Shown: positions 17,134 through 26,514 of the stretch, piece after piece
Numbering within the stretch: position 1 is the first letter of the stretch
Layout of the letters: every line of letters starts with the position of its first letter
Notes under the pieces: model-generated
What the model was told of the DNA's origin: nothing
What the model saw: the letters and a program-made list of their open reading frames with translations, nothing else
The model's database searches: none
DNA from: Gammaproteobacteria bacterium
GTDB lineage: Bacteria > Pseudomonadota > Gammaproteobacteria > Pseudomonadales > Azotimanducaceae
Reading direction: 5' to 3'
Assembly: GCA_026709225.1 (NCBI GenBank)
Contig: JAPOTJ010000048.1
Coordinates: forward strand, 18,525-82,524
DNA: 64,000 nucleotides
Translations under genes and position numbers: made by a program

Positions 17134-17951
17134 GCGCCGACGCCCACGCAAACGCCCAGATAGAGGCCTATCTCGCTCGTTTGCTGCACGGCACCGAGGG
17201 TATCGCCGGTATAGCCGCGCAGCCGACGCTCAACGGCGAGCCGCATCAACACATGCCCCAGCACGACACCGAGCATGGCGCAAAGAGCTGTCGTGGCTGC
17301 GAGCGTCCAAAAGAGCATCGCGAGCAGCGCCAGCCCGGTGCCGCCGCTGACAATCCAACCTGTTGGCGTCAAGCGCTGGGCGATCGGTTTGGCGATGCCG
17401 TTTTCACGCGCATACATGCTGGTCTGCATGGTGACAATGCACGACAGGCGAGACAGGCCGCCGCTAGCAATCAGCGTCACGCAAAGCGGCAAGGGTTCAA
17501 GACTTGCGAGCGTGGCAACGCGCATTCCCAAAGCCAGCATCAGCGCCAGGGCACCGAATGTGCCGAGGCGGCTGTCGCGCATGACTGCCAAGCTGGCAGT
17601 GCGGCGAGCGTCGTCGGTGCCATCGCCATCGGTCAAATGGCTGGTTTCGGTGAACTTGGCACCCAAGCCGTCAAAAGTGTCGGCAAGTCCGTCCTCGTGC
17701 AACGCACCGGTGAGCGCCAAACACGCCGCGAGCGCGAGCAGAACCGCCACTATCCCAGGTAGCGCGAGATTGGCGAAACAGAATATGGCGGCACCGAAGC
17801 CGCCGATCAGGCTGCCGACCAAGGGATAGTAGCGTACAGAGGCGGCAAGCTGTTTGGTGTCGGCGGACCCGATGACCGGAACCGGCAGCCGGGTGAGGAA
17901 CTGTACAGCGAGGGCGAGGGCGCCCAATTCCCGAAAGACCGCAGTGCTCAC
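17124..17951 (-). CDS. cobS: Adenosylcobinamide-GDP ribazoletransferase (cobalamin synthase)
   Basis: This 275-residue polytopic inner-membrane enzyme joins adenosylcobinamide-GDP to alpha-ribazole(-phosphate). It begins with LGALALAVQFLTRLPV, has the conserved acidic segment GALHEDGLADTFDGLG near residues 86-101, and about six hydrophobic segments. It overlaps cobT by 4 bases upstream and cobC downstream, as part of the cobTSCO operon. Length is normal. Confidence 0.94.
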   Translation of the reverse strand: MSTAVFRELGALALAVQFLTRLPVPVIGSADTKQLAASVRYYPLVGSLIGGFGAAIFCFANLALPGIVAVLLALAACLALTGALHEDGLADTFDGLGAKFTETSHLTDGDGTDDARRTASLAVMRDSRLGTFGALALMLALGMRVATLASLEPLPLCVTLIASGGLSRLSCIVTMQTSMYARENGIAKPIAQRLTPTGWIVSGGTGLALLAMLFWTLAATTALCAMLGVVLGHVLMRLAVERRLRGYTGDTLGAVQQTSEIGLYLGVCVGVGAWG

Positions 17952-18979
17952 TTCAGATTGAGAGATGTGTGGTCACTGACGCCAGCCGAATCAAAGCTCG
18001 CCATGTCGCTCAGCATGGCTGCCGCCGCCCGCACCAGCGGCCAAGCGAGCAAGGCGCCGGTGCCTTCGCCAAGTCGCAAATCCAAGTCAAGCAAGGGCAC
18101 CGCGTCAAGCGCCTCGAGAACGGCAGTATGTGCCGCTTCCGCAGAGCGGTGTGCGAACACCAGGTGCGACCTTGCCTCCGGCATCAGGCGCAGTGCCGCC
18201 AGCGCAGAAACAGTAGCGATGAAGCCATCAATGAGCACCAGCTTGCCGGATGCGGCGGCGCCCATGATGGCGCCGGTCAGCATCACCGTCTCAAAGCCTC
18301 CATATTCGCGCATTGCTTCCTGCGGGCCGAGCTGTGCCGGTGTTCGCTGCGCCGCGGCGTCCAATACGCGCTGCTTTCTGATCAAGCCGTCGTCGTCGAT
18401 CCCGGATCCCCGCCCGACTAGTCGGGCAACGGGCAGATTCAGCAGCTTGGCCGCCACGAGGCTCGCCGACGAAGTGTTGGCAATACCCATCTCACCATAG
18501 CAGGCGACCTCGTGCTCGTCTTGACTGCCAATCAGTGTGCCAACATCTAGCGCATGCTTGAATTGTTGCGCCGACATGGCCGCACGCTCAGCCGAGTTGT
18601 TGGTGCCGTTGCCGATGCGCCTGGAAATGAGCGCCGGGTGCGCCATGGCCTGCCCCCGAACACCCGCATCGACAACTGCGAATTCAACGCCGAGCGCCTG
18701 CGCGAGAACATTGGCGGCGGCGCCTCCGGCCAGAAAGTTGCTAAGCATCTGCCGCGTCACTTCCTGAGGGAAGGCTGAAACGCCAGCTTCGGCAATGCCG
18801 TGGTCGGCAGCAAAAACCGTTAATTTGCAGCGCCCCGCAGTGGGTGTCAGCGTTTGTTGAACAGACGCGAGTTGCGCCGCAAGCGCTTCGAGTCTGCCAA
18901 GTGAACCGACCGGTTTGGTCTTGCTGTTGATGGCCTCCCAAATAGCTTGTTGCAAAGCACTTGATTGCTTCGTTGGCAC
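17948..18979 (-). CDS. cobT: Nicotinate-nucleotide-dimethylbenzimidazole phosphoribosyltransferase
   Basis: This 343-residue CobT makes alpha-ribazole-5'-phosphate from nicotinate mononucleotide and the lower-ligand base. Seen are KPVGSLGRLE at the N terminus, VFAADHGIAEAGVSAFP with EVTRQM, and GEMGIANTSSAS near residues 172-183. The catalytic glutamate region near the C terminus is LRLGEGTGALLA. The start is GTG. It is the first gene of the leftward operon and divergent from cobU across about 60 bases. Confidence 0.94.
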   Translation of the reverse strand: MPTKQSSALQQAIWEAINSKTKPVGSLGRLEALAAQLASVQQTLTPTAGRCKLTVFAADHGIAEAGVSAFPQEVTRQMLSNFLAGGAAANVLAQALGVEFAVVDAGVRGQAMAHPALISRRIGNGTNNSAERAAMSAQQFKHALDVGTLIGSQDEHEVACYGEMGIANTSSASLVAAKLLNLPVARLVGRGSGIDDDGLIRKQRVLDAAAQRTPAQLGPQEAMREYGGFETVMLTGAIMGAAASGKLVLIDGFIATVSALAALRLMPEARSHLVFAHRSAEAAHTAVLEALDAVPLLDLDLRLGEGTGALLAWPLVRAAAAMLSDMASFDSAGVSDHTSLNLK

Positions 18980-19039
18980 AGTGTGAACACGCCCTAGGCT
19001 AACCGGCGTATTGTGCGCAATTTGAGCGGTGTGTGGGAC

Positions 19040-19552
19040 ATGTGCACGACTTTGGTCGTTGGCGGTGCCCGATCAGGGAAAAGCCACAGGGCATTGCAGC
19101 TTGCCCGCAGCATCGACGGGGAACGGGTCTTCATCGCCACAGCGCTCGCCTCGGATGCCGAGATGGCCGAGCGCATTGAGCGCCACCGAATCGAGCGCGG
19201 CGCGGGTTTCAGGACTGTCGAAGTGGGCGTTGGTTTGCCTGAAGCGATTGCCAAGGAGATGGTGCCCAACCGTGTCGTGGTCGTCGATTGCCTCACGCTT
19301 TGGCTGGCAAATAGCCTGCATCAGCGCTGCGATACGCGAGCGCAAATCGAAGCGATCACCGCTACGCTTGCGGAGCCGCCCTGCCCGGTCATCCTCGTCT
19401 CCAATGAAGTGGGCATGGGCTTGGTTCCAGAAACCCGCGTGGGCCGCGATTTTCGTGATGCGCAAGGCCTGCTCAATCGTGAGGTTGCTGCCGTATGCGG
19501 GCGAGTGGAGTTCATGGTCGCGGGGTTTCCGTTGATGTTGAAACCGGGCTAA
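19040..19552 (+). CDS. cobU: Adenosylcobinamide kinase/adenosylcobinamide-phosphate guanylyltransferase
   Basis: This bifunctional enzyme of about 170 residues phosphorylates adenosylcobinamide and then transfers GMP. The N-terminal P-loop VVGGARSGKSHRALQLA and VVVDCLTLWLAN are typical, and SNEVGMGLVPETRVGRDFRD is the CobU/CobP signature. The ATG at 19040 starts directly before the P-loop; a GTG at 19013 is an alternative. It is the only rightward gene of the B12 block, facing a leftward toxin-antitoxin pair. Confidence 0.94.
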   Translation: MCTTLVVGGARSGKSHRALQLARSIDGERVFIATALASDAEMAERIERHRIERGAGFRTVEVGVGLPEAIAKEMVPNRVVVVDCLTLWLANSLHQRCDTRAQIEAITATLAEPPCPVILVSNEVGMGLVPETRVGRDFRDAQGLLNREVAAVCGRVEFMVAGFPLMLKPG

Positions 19553-19620
19553 GCGGGAAGGTTACGCAGGCCAGCAGGTCGGATTTTGTAGTTCCGGTCC
19601 TTGTCAGCGAACAACATATC

Positions 19621-19983
19621 TCATTGTTCGCGCTCTATATCAAGGCTCGCGAGCATACGCTCACAGGCATCACGAAGTGGCCCGATGTCGTTTCGAAGGA
19701 TGTTTTCTACGGCTCCCAAATCGATGCCGAGATAGTCATGAACAATCGCGTTGCGGAATCCAGCGATAGATTTCCATGGAACTTGGGCCTGGGTTGCTTT
19801 GATAGGCTCTGACAGCTTTTGAGTTGATTCGGCGATTAGGTGCAAGTCTCGTTCCACAGCACGCCTCACCAATGCACTTGTGCGCAAAACTGACAAACCG
19901 TCTTCCAAGAAGTCCGTCATTTCGTCAATGGTGTCAAGAATGAACTTGAGGTATGTCCGATCGGAGACAGGGCCGGGACTCAT
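19621..19983 (-). CDS. hepT: HepT-like HEPN ribonuclease toxin
   Basis: This 120-residue HEPN-domain protein (DUF86 family) has the RNAIVHDY motif (R-x4-H followed by Y) near residues 78-85, the RNase catalytic signature. It is the toxin of type VII HepT/MntA pairs, neutralised by AMP additions to the tyrosine near that motif. It overlaps mntA by 4 bases. It lies inside the cobalamin cluster between cobU and cobD and has no role in that pathway. Confidence 0.9.
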   Translation of the reverse strand: MSPGPVSDRTYLKFILDTIDEMTDFLEDGLSVLRTSALVRRAVERDLHLIAESTQKLSEPIKATQAQVPWKSIAGFRNAIVHDYLGIDLGAVENILRNDIGPLRDACERMLASLDIEREQ

Positions 19984-20300
19984 TCGCCGCCCTCTTGGTT
20001 CGGCGTATTTGTCTCACGCAAAGGGATGGCATGACGAAGCGCATGTTCGCGCATATGCTGGTTGAGTCCCTCGATGCGGCCAATATCCACCTTACGGCCA
20101 ATCGCATCTTCGATCGCCTGTCGCATTTCGAAGAGCGTCAGTCCCATGCCCCCTTGCGGAAAATCCACGAGTAAGTCAACGTCGCTCGTGTCTGTTGCAT
20201 CGCCGCGTGCCATTGATCCAAACACACGTACATTGGTACAGCCGTATGAAGCTGTAATATCAAGAATTTTCTGACGGTTTTCGAGAACAAAGGGATGCAT
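19980..20300 (-). CDS. mntA: MntA-like minimal nucleotidyltransferase antitoxin
   Basis: This 106-residue nucleotidyltransferase has the motif GSMARGDATDTSDVD (GSx10DxD) near residues 33-47. It is the antitoxin of HepT, adenylylating the toxin. I chose the ATG at 20300 (MHPFVLENRQKIL), since family members begin just before the LENR segment; a TTG frame extends to 20354. Toxin and antitoxin overlap by 4 bases, the usual arrangement. Confidence 0.88.
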   Translation of the reverse strand: MHPFVLENRQKILDITASYGCTNVRVFGSMARGDATDTSDVDLLVDFPQGGMGLTLFEMRQAIEDAIGRKVDIGRIEGLNQHMREHALRHAIPLRETNTPNQEGGE

Positions 20301-20390
20301 TTGATCGCTTGAGGCAATTTGGAGAAATGTCAACACGCTTCGGTGAGTTCTCAATATTGTATGACAGTGCCGTTCTTACAAGTGAGGTAC

Positions 20391-21392
20391 CTAACCCCGC
20401 AACGCATCTAGCAACCGCGTTTCAGCCGTAGCATCTTTCGGCAGCCCGATTCTCAGATGGTGGTTTGTCCATGAGAATCGTCGAACATAGACACCATGTT
20501 CGGCCAGTCGGCGCCAGACCTCATCGGCATCGATTACTTCGACATAGCGAAACAGGTCGGTGCCGCCCATGACGCGGCATTCGGTCTGCGCAAGCAGGTG
20601 GTCGAGCCGCTCGCGAGCCTTGGCTAGGCGCTGCCTTGTCGCTGTTTGCCAAGCACAATCTTCGTAAGCGGCTGCGCCGACAGTCAGGGCTGGCGTCGAT
20701 ACACGCCACAAGCCCAAGTGCGCGGCGAGCCTGCGCAGAAGTTCCGGTGGGCCGAGCAGGGCGCCAAGTCGCAACCCAGCGAGTCCGTAGAACTTGCCCG
20801 CGGAGCGCAGCACGAGAAGATTTCCGTTGACGACGCACGACGCCGAACAGAGTTCCGGTGTCAAATCCGCAAAAGCCTCGTCAATCACCAGCCAGCCGCT
20901 GTGTTCGCTCAAATGACGACGAGCGATTTCTATTGTGGCCGGGTCGAAACGCCTGCCGTCGGGGTTGTTGGGATTGCAGATCACGACCATGTCGCATGAG
21001 CGGGCTTCGGCAAGCGGTGTCGGTGTCTCGATGACGTGGCAGCCCGATGTTCGCCAAACGTGCGCGTGGTCCGCATAGGTCGGCGAGAGCACGGCCACCC
21101 GCCTTGGACGTAGTAGCATCGGGAGCAAATGGATGAGCAGTTCGCTGCCGGGGCCAATGAGAATGTTCTGTCCGGGCGCGCCGAAGACCTTTGCCATGGC
21201 GGCGACACAGCGTTTCTGATCCGTTTCGGTGGGCAATCGATAGGGAGCGTCGTCCCAACCAGTTGCCAGCCAAGGCCAAGGATTGATACCTGTGGAAAGG
21301 TCAATCCAAGGCTCCGGAGCACTCGGAAACAGCTCGCGCATGACATCGAGTGCTCCTCCATGCGCTTCGCTTCTCTGCGATAAATCAACCAC
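20391..21392 (-). CDS. cobD: L-threonine-O-3-phosphate decarboxylase-type aminotransferase fold enzyme
   Basis: This 333-residue PLP enzyme of the histidinol-phosphate aminotransferase fold makes (R)-1-amino-2-propanol phosphate for the nucleotide loop. It is named CobD in Salmonella and CobC in Pseudomonas. Seen are the N-terminal HGG motif, WIDLSTGINPWP near residues 29-40, NPNNPDGR, and the PLP-lysine region RSAGKFYGLAGLRLG near 195-209. The GTG start follows the cbiB stop directly, so both are co-translated. The toxin-antitoxin pair lies just downstream. Confidence 0.9.
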   Translation of the reverse strand: MVDLSQRSEAHGGALDVMRELFPSAPEPWIDLSTGINPWPWLATGWDDAPYRLPTETDQKRCVAAMAKVFGAPGQNILIGPGSELLIHLLPMLLRPRRVAVLSPTYADHAHVWRTSGCHVIETPTPLAEARSCDMVVICNPNNPDGRRFDPATIEIARRHLSEHSGWLVIDEAFADLTPELCSASCVVNGNLLVLRSAGKFYGLAGLRLGALLGPPELLRRLAAHLGLWRVSTPALTVGAAAYEDCAWQTATRQRLAKARERLDHLLAQTECRVMGGTDLFRYVEVIDADEVWRRLAEHGVYVRRFSWTNHHLRIGLPKDATAETRLLDALRG

Positions 21393-22343
21393 TTACAGAA
21401 GCCTCGGCAACACTGCAATGGATGCCAGCAGCAGCGCGGCGAGACAAGCAGTGCGGATATACAGCGCCAGTCCAAGGTGCAGATCCTGCGGCTCCGGTGC
21501 CTTTCCCCCGGCGTTGAGCCAGGGGTCATCGGAGACCGTGTCGCAATAGCGGCGCGGTCCGGCAAGCCGCACGCCGAGCGCGCCCGCCATGGCGCTCTCC
21601 GGCCAGCCGGCATTCGGAGAGCGGTGTTGGCGCGCATTCCGCAACATGGTGTGGAAGGCGGCGCTTCGTAAGCTTGCGGCGGCGATGAGCAAGCCCGTTA
21701 ACCTCGCCGGAAGAAGGTTGGTCACATCGTCGAGACGGGCGGCGAAACCGCCAAAGGCGGCATAGCGTTCGTTGCGATGGCCAATCATGGAATCCAAGGT
21801 GTTAATGGCTTTGTACGCCGCCATACCGGGGAGCCCGAACAGGGCGCCCCAGAACAAGGGGGCGACAACGCCATCTGAAGAATTTTCCGCAAGGCTCTCC
21901 AGAGCGGCCCCGGCTGTCCCGCCAGAAGACAAAGTATCTGTTCTGCGCCCCACGATGCGGGCGACTGCGGCGCGGGCGGCAGCCATATCGTTTTGGTCGA
22001 GCGCTCTAGCGACAGCGGCGACATGGCCGTACAGACTGCGCGAAGCGATCAAGCTAGAAGCGATGGCAGCTTCAACCACGAGACCAAGTATCGGCGCTAT
22101 CAAGGCAGCCGATATGGCGTATCCGGCAGCGGTTGCCGAAGCCACTATTACCAACGTGGTGGCCACGCCGTAGCCGTAGCGCTGCGCATGAGTCAATTCG
22201 GTGCGGTTCAACGCGCTTTCGAACCACTCGACAAGAGCGCCCATCCAGACTACAGGATGGCGGATACGGCGATACAACCAAGCCGGATAGCCGCACAAGG
22301 ATTCGATCGCCCAAGCGGCCATCATGAGAACCGCGCCGCTCAT
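21393..22343 (-). CDS. cbiB: Adenosylcobinamide-phosphate synthase (membrane)
   Basis: This 316-residue polytopic membrane protein (CbiB, also called CobD) attaches aminopropanol (phosphate) to adenosylcobyric acid. Diagnostic parts are HPVVWMGALVEWFE near residues 28-41 and LAENSSDGVVAPLFWGALFG near 151-170, then KAINTLDSMIGHRNERY. It lies 7 bases after cobQ and immediately before cobD in the riboswitch-led run. Confidence 0.94.
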   Translation of the reverse strand: MSGAVLMMAAWAIESLCGYPAWLYRRIRHPVVWMGALVEWFESALNRTELTHAQRYGYGVATTLVIVASATAAGYAISAALIAPILGLVVEAAIASSLIASRSLYGHVAAVARALDQNDMAAARAAVARIVGRRTDTLSSGGTAGAALESLAENSSDGVVAPLFWGALFGLPGMAAYKAINTLDSMIGHRNERYAAFGGFAARLDDVTNLLPARLTGLLIAAASLRSAAFHTMLRNARQHRSPNAGWPESAMAGALGVRLAGPRRYCDTVSDDPWLNAGGKAPEPQDLHLGLALYIRTACLAALLLASIAVLPRLL

Positions 22344-22350
22344 CGGCGTG

Positions 22351-23823
22351 CTATGGCAGCCGTGGCTTTGATGCGCACGAGAACAGCGCTTCTGTATCGA
22401 TTGCTTGCTCTACCGCGTCGGCGATTGTGTCGATGGCAGCTTCGACGGCGGCTCGGTAGTCGAGCGTCGAACCTTTGGCGGCGCCCGCGCGCTGCAACCA
22501 TGCCTTGCGAAACGCATCGCTCGCAAATACGCCGTGGACATAGGTGCCTTCGACCTTGCCATCGGATGAAACTGCGCCGTCGCGGTGGCCTTGCAGATCG
22601 AATAGCGCACGTTCAGTGTCAGGGCCGGTTGTTTGCCCAACGTGAATCTCATAGCCTTCGATCATCGAGCCGGTACGTAGGCAATGTCCGTTGACCGGGC
22701 GAACGGCCTTGGCACTTGTCATTTCGGTATGCACATCGAGCAGTCCAAGTCCGTCCGCTTGCCCTGCCGCCCCATCCGATCCTTCGGCGTCCCTGATCGT
22801 GCGGCCCAACATTTGAAAGCCGCCGCACAGCCCCAGCACTCTGCCGCCTGTTCGCACATGCGCAAGAATGTCGTGGTGCCACCCTTGAGCGCGCAGAAAG
22901 GCAAGATCGCCCAAAGTTGATTTGGTGCCGAACAGGATGACGACATCGGTGTCCCGGGGCAGTGGGCACCCTGGCGGAATCCAGCGGAAATCAACGCCGG
23001 GCTCCATCCGCAATGGGTCGGCATCGTCAAAGTTGGCGATGCGCGAGAGCATGGGCGCGACGATGACCAGTCCATCTTCGCCGACGGGGGGCTCGCGCTC
23101 AAGGACAACCCCATCCTCGGCTGGCAACAGTCGTGCGCTCGGCAGCCACGGAACAACCCCGAAGCCGCGCCAGCCGGTGCGGGCTTCAATGGCGGCAAAT
23201 CCGTCCTCAAAGAGCGAGGCATCACCGCGGAACTTGTTGATGATAAATCCCTTGATCAACGCCGCGTCTTCTGGCGCGAGCACCGTGCGCGTTCCGACCA
23301 GGCTGGCGATTACGCCGCCCTTGTCGATGTCGCCCACCAAGCACACAGGCATATCGAGACGCCGGGCGAACCCCATGTTGGCGATGTCGCCTGCCCGTAG
23401 GTTGATCTCAGCAGGGCTGCCCGCGCCTTCCACGAGGATCAGTTGATATTTGTTGGCGAGCCGCGTGAAGCTCTCAAGCACGGCGTCCATGCGGCCCTCT
23501 CGCCTCGCCATGTAGTCAGCGGCGGTTTGGCTGGCGGCGACCTTGCCCTGCACCACGACCTGCGCTCTTTTGTCCGACTCAGGCTTCAGCAGTACGGGAT
23601 TGAAATCCACATGCGGTTCAAGGCCAGCCGCTTGCGCTTGCAAGGCTTGGGCGCGACCAATCTCACCGTCGGCGCACACAGCTGCGTTGTTCGACATGTT
23701 TTGCGGCTTGAACGGAGCCACCGCAATGCCGCGCCGACGAGCGATGCGACACAGGGCGGCGACCATCAGCGACTTGCCGACATCCGAACCGGTGCCTTGA
23801 ATCATGAGTGCCTGCGCCCGCAT
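22351..23823 (-). CDS. cobQ: Cobyric acid synthase (glutamine-hydrolysing)
   Basis: This 490-residue cytoplasmic amidase converts adenosylcobyrinic a,c-diamide to adenosylcobyric acid. The N-terminal DTBS-like ATPase domain has MIQGTGSDVGKSLMVAALCR and KPQNMSNNA. The C-terminal class I glutaminase triad region includes RVLGLCGGFQMLG (Cys nucleophile) near residues 331-343, and YVHGVFASD supplies the histidine. It sits 6 bases downstream of the ABC ATPase gene within the B12 run. Confidence 0.95.
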   Translation of the reverse strand: MRAQALMIQGTGSDVGKSLMVAALCRIARRRGIAVAPFKPQNMSNNAAVCADGEIGRAQALQAQAAGLEPHVDFNPVLLKPESDKRAQVVVQGKVAASQTAADYMARREGRMDAVLESFTRLANKYQLILVEGAGSPAEINLRAGDIANMGFARRLDMPVCLVGDIDKGGVIASLVGTRTVLAPEDAALIKGFIINKFRGDASLFEDGFAAIEARTGWRGFGVVPWLPSARLLPAEDGVVLEREPPVGEDGLVIVAPMLSRIANFDDADPLRMEPGVDFRWIPPGCPLPRDTDVVILFGTKSTLGDLAFLRAQGWHHDILAHVRTGGRVLGLCGGFQMLGRTIRDAEGSDGAAGQADGLGLLDVHTEMTSAKAVRPVNGHCLRTGSMIEGYEIHVGQTTGPDTERALFDLQGHRDGAVSSDGKVEGTYVHGVFASDAFRKAWLQRAGAAKGSTLDYRAAVEAAIDTIADAVEQAIDTEALFSCASKPRLP

Positions 23824-23829
23824 AGGTCG

Positions 23830-24639
23830 TCAACCCTGTAACGGTCCTTCGATCACAACCCGCGCGCCTTCAACATGTCCGCGCACGCCGTAAATCTCCG
23901 CCAGTCGATTCGCGTCCAAGGTCGCTTCTGGCGGGCCGTCGGCGACAATGCGTCCGTCCTTCATCCAAATCAGGCGGTTTGCGTAGCGCCGCGCGAGCAC
24001 GATGTCGTGAAGCACGACGAGGGCACCGCCCCCTTGGTCAACATAGTTGCGAATCAGGTCCATGACGCGAAACTGATGATAGGGGTCGAGTTCCGCCACT
24101 GGCTCGTCGGCGAGCAACAGCGGCGCTTCGGCGGCGAAGGCGCGAGCGCAATGCACGCGCGCGAGTTCGCCGCCCGACAAGGTGGCTGTTGATCGATCGG
24201 CGAGGTCTTGCAGGTCGCAGGCCACCAGCGCCCGTTGCACCGCCTGCTTGTCGGCACCGCGCAGTCGCCCGAGTGCGACGCCATGCGCAAAGCGCCCGAG
24301 CGCCACGACATCGCGAACCGGATTGGGCCAGGCGAGCGGTCGGTTTTGCGGCAGATACGACACGAGCTTGGCGCGTTGTCCAGATGGCATCCGAGCCATA
24401 TCCTCGCCGCTTAAGCGCGACCAGCCGCTCGCGCTTGGCGCAATGCCAATCGCGCCGCGCAGCAGGCTGGTTTTACCAGCGCCGTTGCGTCCGAGCAGGG
24501 CAACCAATTCACCTCCCCGCAGTTGAAACGAGGCATCTTCAACGAGTGTCATGCCGTCCGCTCGCACGGTCAGGTTGGACACCTCTAGTTGGTGCCCTGT
24601 ATCGAAAAGCGGGGATGAAGTGTGTTCCAAATCAGTCAT
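23830..24639 (-). CDS. btuD: ABC transporter ATP-binding protein, probable corrinoid importer
   Basis: This 269-residue FecE/BtuD-type ATPase has Walker A LLGRNGAGKTSLL near residues 48-60, signature LSGGELARVH, Walker B PLLLADEPVAELD and an H-loop VVLHDI. It energises type II import of a metal chelate across the inner membrane. Corrinoid specificity is inferred from btuB, btuF and btuC adjacent and the shared riboswitch. It overlaps btuC by 8 bases. Confidence 0.9.
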   Translation of the reverse strand: MTDLEHTSSPLFDTGHQLEVSNLTVRADGMTLVEDASFQLRGGELVALLGRNGAGKTSLLRGAIGIAPSASGWSRLSGEDMARMPSGQRAKLVSYLPQNRPLAWPNPVRDVVALGRFAHGVALGRLRGADKQAVQRALVACDLQDLADRSTATLSGGELARVHCARAFAAEAPLLLADEPVAELDPYHQFRVMDLIRNYVDQGGGALVVLHDIVLARRYANRLIWMKDGRIVADGPPEATLDANRLAEIYGVRGHVEGARVVIEGPLQG

Positions 24640-25615
24640 GAACAGTGCGCCGTCGCATGGCGATCCAGATGAAAGCAGGCGCGCCGATCAATGCCGCCAC
24701 CACGCCGAGCTTGAGTTCGCTGCTCGTTTGGGCAATGCGCACACCGATGTCCGCTAGAACCAGCATCAAACCGGCGAGTAACGCAGCAGGGAGCAGTGAG
24801 CGCGCCGGATCATGATCGACCATTGATCGAACGATGTGCGGCGCAACGATGCCAACAAAGCCGATGACGCCAGCGAGCGACACAGCGGCGCCAGTGGCAA
24901 GGCCGGTGCCGAGCACGACGAAAATGCGCTGCCTTTTGAGGTTGAGGCCGACGCCGCTCGCCGCTTCCTCGCCGAGCGTCAGCGCCGAGAGGCCACGTCT
25001 GCCGATGAACAGAATCAACAACCCAGCCACGAGGAAAGGCGCGGCCAACGCGAGGTCGTGGAAGCTGCGATTCGCTACCGATCCCAGCATCCAGTTGATC
25101 ATGTCCGCGAGGGAAAAGGGATTCGGGGCGAGATTCATCAGCAAATTCATGACCGCGCCAGCAAAGCTTGAGAAGCCTACCCCGACGAGGATAAGCGTGA
25201 CCGCGGAAGCGGTGCGCAGTGCCGTCAGCGCGATCAGCATGGTTGCCACGAGCGCGCCTGAGATCGCGGCAACTGGCATAACCCAAGCGCTGATTGCCAC
25301 CAGCCCGTAATATAGGGTCACGGTGGCGGCGAGGGATGCCGACGCCGAAACTCCAAGCACGCCAGGTTCAGCGAGCGGATTGCGCAAAAGTCCCTGTAGC
25401 GCCGCGCCGCTCGCGCCAAGGGCGGCGCCAACGGCAAAGGCGGCGAGCGCGCGCGGCAGTCTGATCTGTACAACAACGAGTTGATCACCCTGTTCACCGA
25501 GCCCGAGCAGCGCCAGTAAAACTTGCTGGGCGCTCATCGGCGTCGAGCCCAGCAGACAGGCGGCAAATATAGCCGCAAGAGAAGCAAGCACCAGCGCGAT
25601 TAGTCCTGTGCGCAT
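24632..25615 (-). CDS. btuC: ABC transporter permease (FecCD/BtuC family)
   Basis: This 327-residue integral membrane permease has about ten hydrophobic segments. It carries the family motif AALQGLLRNPLAEPGVLGVS near residues 71-90 and the conserved GFVGIVAPHIVR near 249-260. It forms the inner-membrane channel for vitamin B12 or its precursors with the BtuD-like ATPase. It overlaps btuF by 16 bases and btuD by 8 bases, indicating tight coupling. Confidence 0.92.
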   Translation of the reverse strand: MRTGLIALVLASLAAIFAACLLGSTPMSAQQVLLALLGLGEQGDQLVVVQIRLPRALAAFAVGAALGASGAALQGLLRNPLAEPGVLGVSASASLAATVTLYYGLVAISAWVMPVAAISGALVATMLIALTALRTASAVTLILVGVGFSSFAGAVMNLLMNLAPNPFSLADMINWMLGSVANRSFHDLALAAPFLVAGLLILFIGRRGLSALTLGEEAASGVGLNLKRQRIFVVLGTGLATGAAVSLAGVIGFVGIVAPHIVRSMVDHDPARSLLPAALLAGLMLVLADIGVRIAQTSSELKLGVVAALIGAPAFIWIAMRRRTVHD

Positions 25616-26514
25616 AGCTCACCGACATCTTCTGATTCGCACCGTCGCGAGCCTTTGCTCAATGCCTCCACCGCGTCCATCAGAAACCATCCGCCGCAGG
25701 CTGTCCAGGCGCCTTGAATCGGGATGACTTCGCGTGTCTTGAGTTGGCTTTGCGCCACTGGATGCCGGGCCGCGCTCCACGCATGAGGATGGTTGGTCGC
25801 GCTTTCAAAAAAGGCTGCGGCAATGAGGTCGGGCTGTTCGTAAGCGAGGCGTTCCAGTGGTATCGGCCTCCAGCCTGGCTGAGTTTCAAAGTTCTGCAAC
25901 CCAGCGGTGTTCAGCATTGTGTGGATTAGCGAACCCGGACCGGAGGTGACGCCCGCTGGCGTCATGTACAGTGCGGTAGGCGGAATGGCGGCATGATGGC
26001 GGGACAACCGGGTGAGTCGCTTCATCGTCTCGTCCACAAGCGCTTGACCTCTGGCGATGGAACCTAGGGCTTCGGCTGCTTCCCGGATTGTGCGCAGAAT
26101 GCTCGGAAAGTCGTCCGCCCAACCGAGTTGATGCACCGCGATGCCGGCGCGCGCGAACATGGCCGCCGCTTGTGGTCCGCCGCCATATGATCGCACCACG
26201 AGGTCGGGTCGTCGCACGATGACATCCTCGGCCACAGGCCGCACGCTCGGTAGGCCAGTTGCCGCAGCGCGCATGTAGGAAAATTCGCGCCGCGCGTGCG
26301 GTGAAACCGCCAAAATACGCTTGCGTTCGACGAGTCGCAAGACATACTGATCAGCGCAATAGTCGAGACTCACAATGCGTTGCGGAATCTCGCTCGGTTC
26401 CGGCGATATATTTGCTGGCGGCTCGCCACAACCGGCGAGCAGGACGGCAAGCGCGAGCGTCGACCAACCTCCTCGCGCCGAGAATCGGTGAAGCAGGCGG
26501 GCTAAAAGCGCCAC
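25600..26514 (-). CDS. btuF: Periplasmic corrinoid-binding lipoprotein BtuF-like
   Basis: This is a 304-residue solute-binding protein of the cluster with two alpha/beta lobes. The N terminus STLALAVLLAGCGEPP contains a lipobox (LAGC), so the protein is probably lipid-anchored. QRIVSLDYCADQYVLRLV and the helix before RPDLVV are typical of BtuF-like proteins. It delivers cobalamin from BtuB to BtuCD. The start overlaps the end of btuB by 13 bases. Confidence 0.88.
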   Translation of the reverse strand: MALLARLLHRFSARGGWSTLALAVLLAGCGEPPANISPEPSEIPQRIVSLDYCADQYVLRLVERKRILAVSPHARREFSYMRAAATGLPSVRPVAEDVIVRRPDLVVRSYGGGPQAAAMFARAGIAVHQLGWADDFPSILRTIREAAEALGSIARGQALVDETMKRLTRLSRHHAAIPPTALYMTPAGVTSGPGSLIHTMLNTAGLQNFETQPGWRPIPLERLAYEQPDLIAAAFFESATNHPHAWSAARHPVAQSQLKTREVIPIQGAWTACGGWFLMDAVEALSKGSRRCESEDVGELCAQD

